Assembly (NCBI GenBank): GCA_028821635.1
Contig: JAPPDO010000089.1
Span: 1 to 9,164, forward strand
Direction: 5' to 3'
DNA length: 9,164 bases
Source of the DNA: Ekhidna sp.
GTDB taxonomy: Bacteria; Bacteroidota; Bacteroidia; Cytophagales; Cyclobacteriaceae
The notes under the pieces were generated by a model. That model saw only the letters and a list, made by a program, of their open reading frames with translations, ran no database searches and was not told the DNA's origin. Below are positions 5,687 through 9,164 of the stretch, piece by piece (positions within the stretch are counted from its first letter, which is position 1; the number at the start of each line of letters is the position of its first letter). The translations under genes were made by a program, and so were the position numbers.

Positions 5687-6676
5687 ATGGATTCAACTTT
5701 TCGGCAAATACCTCCTGTTGTGCTGCAAGCCTTGAAAGCGGACTTATTAGATGGCGATCGTGTGGCGTTGGGTCGTGCCATTACGCTGATTGAGAGCAAA
5801 CGTGCCGATGACCGCAAACAGGCCGGCCTGCTGATAGACGCAATACTCCCAAAAACGGGTAGCAGCATCAGGATAGGGATTACGGGGGTGCCGGGGGCCG
5901 GCAAAAGCAGCTTTATTGAAGTTTTCGGCACCATGCTTACTGCATCGGGTAAACGGGTTGCGGTGCTTTCTATCGACCCTGCGAGCAGCAAAAGCAAGGG
6001 CAGCATTCTGGGTGATAAGACGAGGATGGAGACGCTCTCCAAGAATGAATTGGCCTACATAAGACCTTCTTCTTCGGGCACCATTCCGGGCGGTGTTGCC
6101 TCCCATACCCGTGAGGCGATACTTCTTTGTGAGGCGGCCGGGTACGATGTCATCATTGTTGAGACGGTGGGTGTGGGGCAAAGCGAGACGGTGGTGAAAG
6201 AGATGGTGGACTACTTCCTTCTTTTGATGCTTGCGGGGGGCGGTGATGAGCTTCAGGGCATCAAACGGGGCATCATGGAGATGGCCGACCATATTTTGAT
6301 CAATAAAGCGGACGGAGCTAATCCGGAGGCGGCAAAGAGGGCGGCAAAAGCATACCGGAATGCGGTTCATCTTTTCCCGGCTCATGAGGCCGGCTGGACG
6401 GTTCCTGTCGCTACGTGCTCGGCTTTGGAAAAGACGGGCATCAAAAGCGTCTGGTCTGAAATCGAAGCCTTTCGGCAGCTTACTGCCGGCGGCTGGTTTG
6501 AACAAAATCGCAGGCTCCAGCGTATTCAATGGTTTCATGCGTTGGTTCGCTCCGCTCTGGAGCTAAACTTTTTCGGAAAAGCGAACATCCAAGAAGCAAT
6601 CAGCGAGAAAGAAGCACTCATCTCCGCCCGTAAAATCTCCGTTCGTAAGGCCGTTCAGGAGTTGTTTGAGTCTTAG
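5687..6676 (+). CDS. meaB: Methylmalonyl-CoA mutase-associated GTPase MeaB (ArgK-type G3E P-loop GTPase)
   Basis: Cytoplasmic GTPase chaperone that gates loading of adenosylcobalamin into methylmalonyl-CoA mutase and protects the enzyme from inactivation, in propionate/succinate metabolism. Visible signatures: Walker A GVPGAGKS at 67-74; the family-specific stretch SIDPASSKSKGSILGDKTRM at 95-114, which binds Mg2+ and contacts the partner; ETVGVGQSE at 159-167 (G3 region); GGGDELQGIKRG at 184-195; and the guanine-specificity motif NKAD at 206-209. The C-terminal helical part (about 255-329) is typical of the dimerisation arm. At 329 residues it is full length, without the longer N-terminal extension of some homologues. 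ATG 5687 is the first start in frame near the fold; no Shine-Dalgarno site is seen, as is usual in this phylum. The mutase subunits are not in the window, so meaB stands alone here, as it does in some genomes. It is clearly richer in G+C than cas9. The frame on the opposite strand is a shadow. Confidence 0.95.
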   Translation: MDSTFRQIPPVVLQALKADLLDGDRVALGRAITLIESKRADDRKQAGLLIDAILPKTGSSIRIGITGVPGAGKSSFIEVFGTMLTASGKRVAVLSIDPASSKSKGSILGDKTRMETLSKNELAYIRPSSSGTIPGGVASHTREAILLCEAAGYDVIIVETVGVGQSETVVKEMVDYFLLLMLAGGGDELQGIKRGIMEMADHILINKADGANPEAAKRAAKAYRNAVHLFPAHEAGWTVPVATCSALEKTGIKSVWSEIEAFRQLTAGGWFEQNRRLQRIQWFHALVRSALELNFFGKANIQEAISEKEALISARKISVRKAVQELFES

Positions 6677-6712
6677 AGCGTCAAGGCAAAGCATACACGA
6701 TGCTCAAATAGC

Positions 6713-6745
6713 AGCTTTTGGGAAGTTTCAACCTTTCCAGAAGTC
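6713..6745. repeat. Diverged copy of the 33-bp palindrome
   Basis: AGCTTTTGGGAAGTTTCAAC at 6713-6732, followed by CTTTCCAGAAGTC, matches the palindrome at 180-212 in the same orientation with a handful of substitutions. As RNA it still folds because several changes become G-U pairs. It lies 37 bp after the meaB stop, between convergent genes, where it may form the 3' end of one or both transcripts. A second possible hairpin, AGAAGT (6739-6744) with ACTTCT (6750-6755), overlaps its right arm and would compete with it. The remainder of the gap at 6677-6813 holds nothing else I can identify. Confidence 0.65.
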
Positions 6746-6813
6746 AATAACTTCTAAAGCCACCTTCCGGCATCACCGCTATGCAAGTGTCTGTGACATA
6801 AAAAGGCTGTTCC

Positions 6814-9164
6814 TCACCGCTGCGCTGCCAGGTCGGCGGCGTTAATTTCTCCGTCTCCGTTTACGTCTATTCCTTTGAGCGCAGGGTACTGGGAATTACT
6901 CCCAAAGTCCCACGGGATGGTCGTCCTACTTTTCTCTGTGACTATTCCAGAAGAATTCAGAAATAGTTCATTAAAGGTCTTGTTCCATGACTTATAAATC
7001 CCTGTCAAACCTGTCGGGTTTTGCAGTTGAGACAATGTTCTGCCCTGACCGTTGCTTTCAGCGGCCTGATGAAAGCTATGCTTCACCGTAGAATTTGCTG
7101 ATACTGTTCCTAGCAGCTTAGTATAATTTCGTCCTCCTGCATAACAGGTGATTACTAATCCGACGGGTGTGCGGCCGGTGCCTCTTGCGGAGACCCCATG
7201 AGTTCCTATCAGGCTGCCGGTGTTGGAAGCACCTTTGCTGATCGTATTCATAACATAGCAGTCACTGACTACACTGAGTTGTTTATTAGAAACGTACAGT
7301 TGTCCTACCAGCCCTCCGGCTCGTGTCGTTGCCGTAACGGTTCCTCCCGAGACATAGCACTCACGGATCGTACCGCTACTCTCACGTCCTACCAGCCCTC
7401 CACCTGTCGTCGTTCCGGCGAAGCCTCCACTTCCAATCGTCACTCCCGAGACATAGCACTCACTGATGGTGCCTTTAATTTTATACCCTACCAGCCCTCC
7501 AACGGTATTGCCTGTAATCGTTCCTTGTGAAACATAGCACCCACTGATGGTGCCTCCGTCCAGCCATGCTGCGAATCCTCCGACCTCCGAGCCGGCACGA
7601 ACACTTACATTCTTAATGCCTAGATCTTTGATGGTACCACCTTGTACATAAGCGAAGAGACCTGCATCCTGTTTGGCAAACGCATTACCTTTGTTCATAT
7701 ACAGGTTAGCTATTGCGTGCCCTGCTCCATCAAATGTGCCTTTAAAGGGTGCCTTATCATTAACTTTTCGAAAAAACCCTATTTGCCGCCATCCTGAGCC
7801 TGTTGTCCATGCTGTATTTACAGCCCCGGAAGCATAACTGCCTGCATCTTTAAAGTCGAGGTCTTTCGTTAGCATGTAGCCCGTATGTCTGTCTTTTTCA
7901 TAGATCACGTTTGGGAAGACCGCCGCATAAGCCAGCTGCGCTTCTCGCATGTCTTTCAGACCGCCTGTATCATCTTCCTGCCCGTCTGTGTTTAAGTCAT
8001 AGCGCACGGCGTTCAACTGCTCCAGCGTGCTCACAGGTATCATTCCGTCTGCCTGTCTTACTGCCTGTGTCACACTAAAAGGTACCGACGCTACGGCAGG
8101 GTCCGAATCGGTACCTACCTGCAAGGCCAGTGCGAAGTTCTTGGCCGCTATTCTCGTATTATTCTCTACAATCATAATAAAAGCAGTCTCACTTACGGTT
8201 TGTCTTCTTCCGGTCGTTCCGTCATGACTTACAGACCTGATGTCAACGAGGTCAGTTACTAATGCACCATCTGCTGCGGTGACCCACCAGTGTGTAATAT
8301 CTGAGCGAAAGGTCAGTTCTTCAAAAGCAATCCTCATGTCTATTTCTCCTCTGGCTCCAATACTGTAAACAGTCTTACCAAGCAGCACAAACTGCCCTTT
8401 TTGTGTCACCGTAAATGCCGCCGAAGCCACTGCATCTCCGGAGCCTGTGCCCAACTGCAATCGCAATGAGAAGTTCCGATCTGTTGTGACCGGATTCTCT
8501 TCTACATTTATGGTAAAACCCGTTACACGGGCTAATGCTCGTGTGCCTGCATTGGCACTCACGCTCATGATTCCGTCAATTCCACTTGCCGGTGAGCCAT
8601 CTTCTGCCGTAATCCACCAGTGCGTAATGCCCGGTCCGAAAGCCACCGATGATGCGAAATTCACGCTCGCATCCGTGTCCTCTTCCGCTGTAATCTCATA
8701 GGCTGTCGTGGTCAGGAGCGAACCCCCAGCCTGCGTTATCTCTAAAGTCACCTCAAAGGGCGGCGAAGCCCCTGCCGTTGTTTCCGTGAAAGTGATCGTG
8801 CCGGTTCTGTCCTCAAAGGTTGCATTCTCCTGATACGTCAGCACAATCACTGTAGGATTATCCGTGCCCGTGCCTCTATCAGGTGTTACTGCCGTGATCC
8901 AGTCTTCTGTCTCTGCCGCCTCCCAATCCACCTCGCTCGTCAGCATGACGGTGTTATTCGTTGTAGAAGCATTTATACTACGCATCTGCGCATTCAGTCT
9001 GATCGGCATAGCACTCGCTGCCCGTATGGTAATGCTGAGGGTCAGCTTCGCCTCTTCGCCGTCTACATCTGTTGCCGTGAGTGTATAATCTGCCGCACTC
9101 AATGCGGTACCTGCCTCCGGTGTGCCCGACAGCACTCGGGTCGCTGATGTAAAGGTTAGCCCCG
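6814..9164 (-). CDS. Modular surface protein with BACON-like, GLUG and EF-hand/dockerin-like modules; N-terminus outside window
   Basis: The frame is open from the window edge (first full codon at 9162) to the stop at 6816-6814, at least 783 residues. A GTG at 9135 is internal: the residues before it (GLTFTSATRVLSGTPEAG) continue an Ig-like He_PIG-type domain ending in YTLTATDVDGEEAKLTLSI. Next comes a BACON domain (about 8990-8725; DWEAAETEDWITAVTP and a closing VTLEITQAGG). Then two related units of about 110 residues (about 8720-8398 and 8395-8058), each with ITHWW(I/V)TA.DG and a closing F(T/S)VTQ. Then STLEQLNAVRYDLN and a region with KGTFDGAGHAIANLYM (about 8035-7690), and GLUG repeats of the type GGLVG..KGTISECYVSG (about 7610-7170). 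Last are the sequence IPWDFGSNSQYPALKG and a final calcium-binding loop DVNGDGEINAADLAAQR. These modules belong to secreted or cell-surface proteins of Bacteroidota, probably adhesins or glycan-binding proteins. The signal peptide is expected beyond the window. No type IX secretion C-terminal domain is visible. Confidence 0.88.
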   Translation of the reverse strand, partial: GLTFTSATRVLSGTPEAGTALSAADYTLTATDVDGEEAKLTLSITIRAASAMPIRLNAQMRSINASTTNNTVMLTSEVDWEAAETEDWITAVTPDRGTGTDNPTVIVLTYQENATFEDRTGTITFTETTAGASPPFEVTLEITQAGGSLLTTTAYEITAEEDTDASVNFASSVAFGPGITHWWITAEDGSPASGIDGIMSVSANAGTRALARVTGFTINVEENPVTTDRNFSLRLQLGTGSGDAVASAAFTVTQKGQFVLLGKTVYSIGARGEIDMRIAFEELTFRSDITHWWVTAADGALVTDLVDIRSVSHDGTTGRRQTVSETAFIMIVENNTRIAAKNFALALQVGTDSDPAVASVPFSVTQAVRQADGMIPVSTLEQLNAVRYDLNTDGQEDDTGGLKDMREAQLAYAAVFPNVIYEKDRHTGYMLTKDLDFKDAGSYASGAVNTAWTTGSGWRQIGFFRKVNDKAPFKGTFDGAGHAIANLYMNKGNAFAKQDAGLFAYVQGGTIKDLGIKNVSVRAGSEVGGFAAWLDGGTISGCYVSQGTITGNTVGGLVGYKIKGTISECYVSGVTIGSGGFAGTTTGGGLVGRESSGTIRECYVSGGTVTATTRAGGLVGQLYVSNKQLSVVSDCYVMNTISKGASNTGSLIGTHGVSARGTGRTPVGLVITCYAGGRNYTKLLGTVSANSTVKHSFHQAAESNGQGRTLSQLQNPTGLTGIYKSWNKTFNELFLNSSGIVTEKSRTTIPWDFGSNSQYPALKGIDVNGDGEINAADLAAQR
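7170..7610 (-). repeat. GLUG-type repeats within the surface-protein gene
   Basis: Four or more copies of a roughly 25-30 residue unit of the form GG(L/F)(V/A)G-x(4-8)-GTI-x-(E/G)CYVS. At DNA level the plus strand shows the recurring string GACATAGCACTCAC near 7350 and 7449, and a variant near 7530, at roughly 80-100 bp steps. Such repeats form beta-helix-like stalks and are prone to copy-number change by recombination. Confidence 0.75.

Noticed and set aside
5485..6042. Minus-strand frame of 185 codons over tracrRNA 2 and the meaB 5' part
   Set aside because: Antisense to well-supported meaB coding sequence and to an RNA gene; composition is that of a reverse-strand shadow.
5747..6538. Minus-strand frame of 263 codons inside meaB
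   Set aside because: Rich in R, H and P as expected of a shadow of G+C-rich coding sequence; meaB on the plus strand has all family motifs.

Overview
The window looks like a chromosomal segment of a Bacteroidota bacterium, most likely of the Bacteroidales type. Supporting signs are promoter boxes of the TAnnTTTG type without clear Shine-Dalgarno sites, a surface protein built from BACON-like, GLUG and EF-hand/dockerin-like modules, and a large type II-C-like Cas9 with a tracrRNA of the style I know from this phylum. No species can be named from the sequence alone.

Layout from left to right. (1) Positions 1-109, minus strand: the first 36 codons of a DNA methyltransferase, cut by the window edge just before its DPPF motif. 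A near-consensus Bacteroidota promoter (TTG-N21-TATCTTTG) precedes it, and a 33-bp perfect palindrome abuts the promoter. (2) Positions 235-876, minus: an all-helical protein of 213 residues that I do not recognise. (3) Positions 984-1192: ten copies of a 21-bp tandem repeat in exact register, ending next to the cas9 stop codon. (4) Positions 1194-5312, minus: a complete Cas9 of 1372 residues with all RuvC and HNH catalytic residues. (5) Positions 5313-5686: a 374-bp intergenic stretch holding two separate plus-strand tracrRNA-like genes, each with its own terminator, followed by two back-to-back hairpins. (6) Positions 5687-6676, plus: meaB, the GTPase chaperone of B12-dependent methylmalonyl-CoA mutase. 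(7) Positions 6677-6813: a convergent intergenic gap with a second, diverged copy of the palindrome. (8) Positions 6814-9164, minus: the C-terminal part of a large modular surface protein whose N-terminus lies outside the window.

The most notable unit is the cas9 locus. The nuclease looks fully active, yet cas1, cas2 and the CRISPR array are absent here: downstream of cas9 there is only the 21-bp repeat array and the unknown protein. Upstream sit two tracrRNA-like genes that share the 13-bp core AATCACAATAAGG (anti-repeat tail plus start of the nexus) but differ in the rest of the anti-repeat and in their 3' hairpins. The first is fired from a TATATTTG box just upstream of the cas9 start codon, divergent from cas9, so any cas9 promoter must lie inside or beyond the tracrRNA gene on the other strand. 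The cas9 gene is clearly richer in A+T than meaB and the surface-protein gene. With a methyltransferase nearby, this suggests a transferred defence segment inserted among housekeeping and surface genes.
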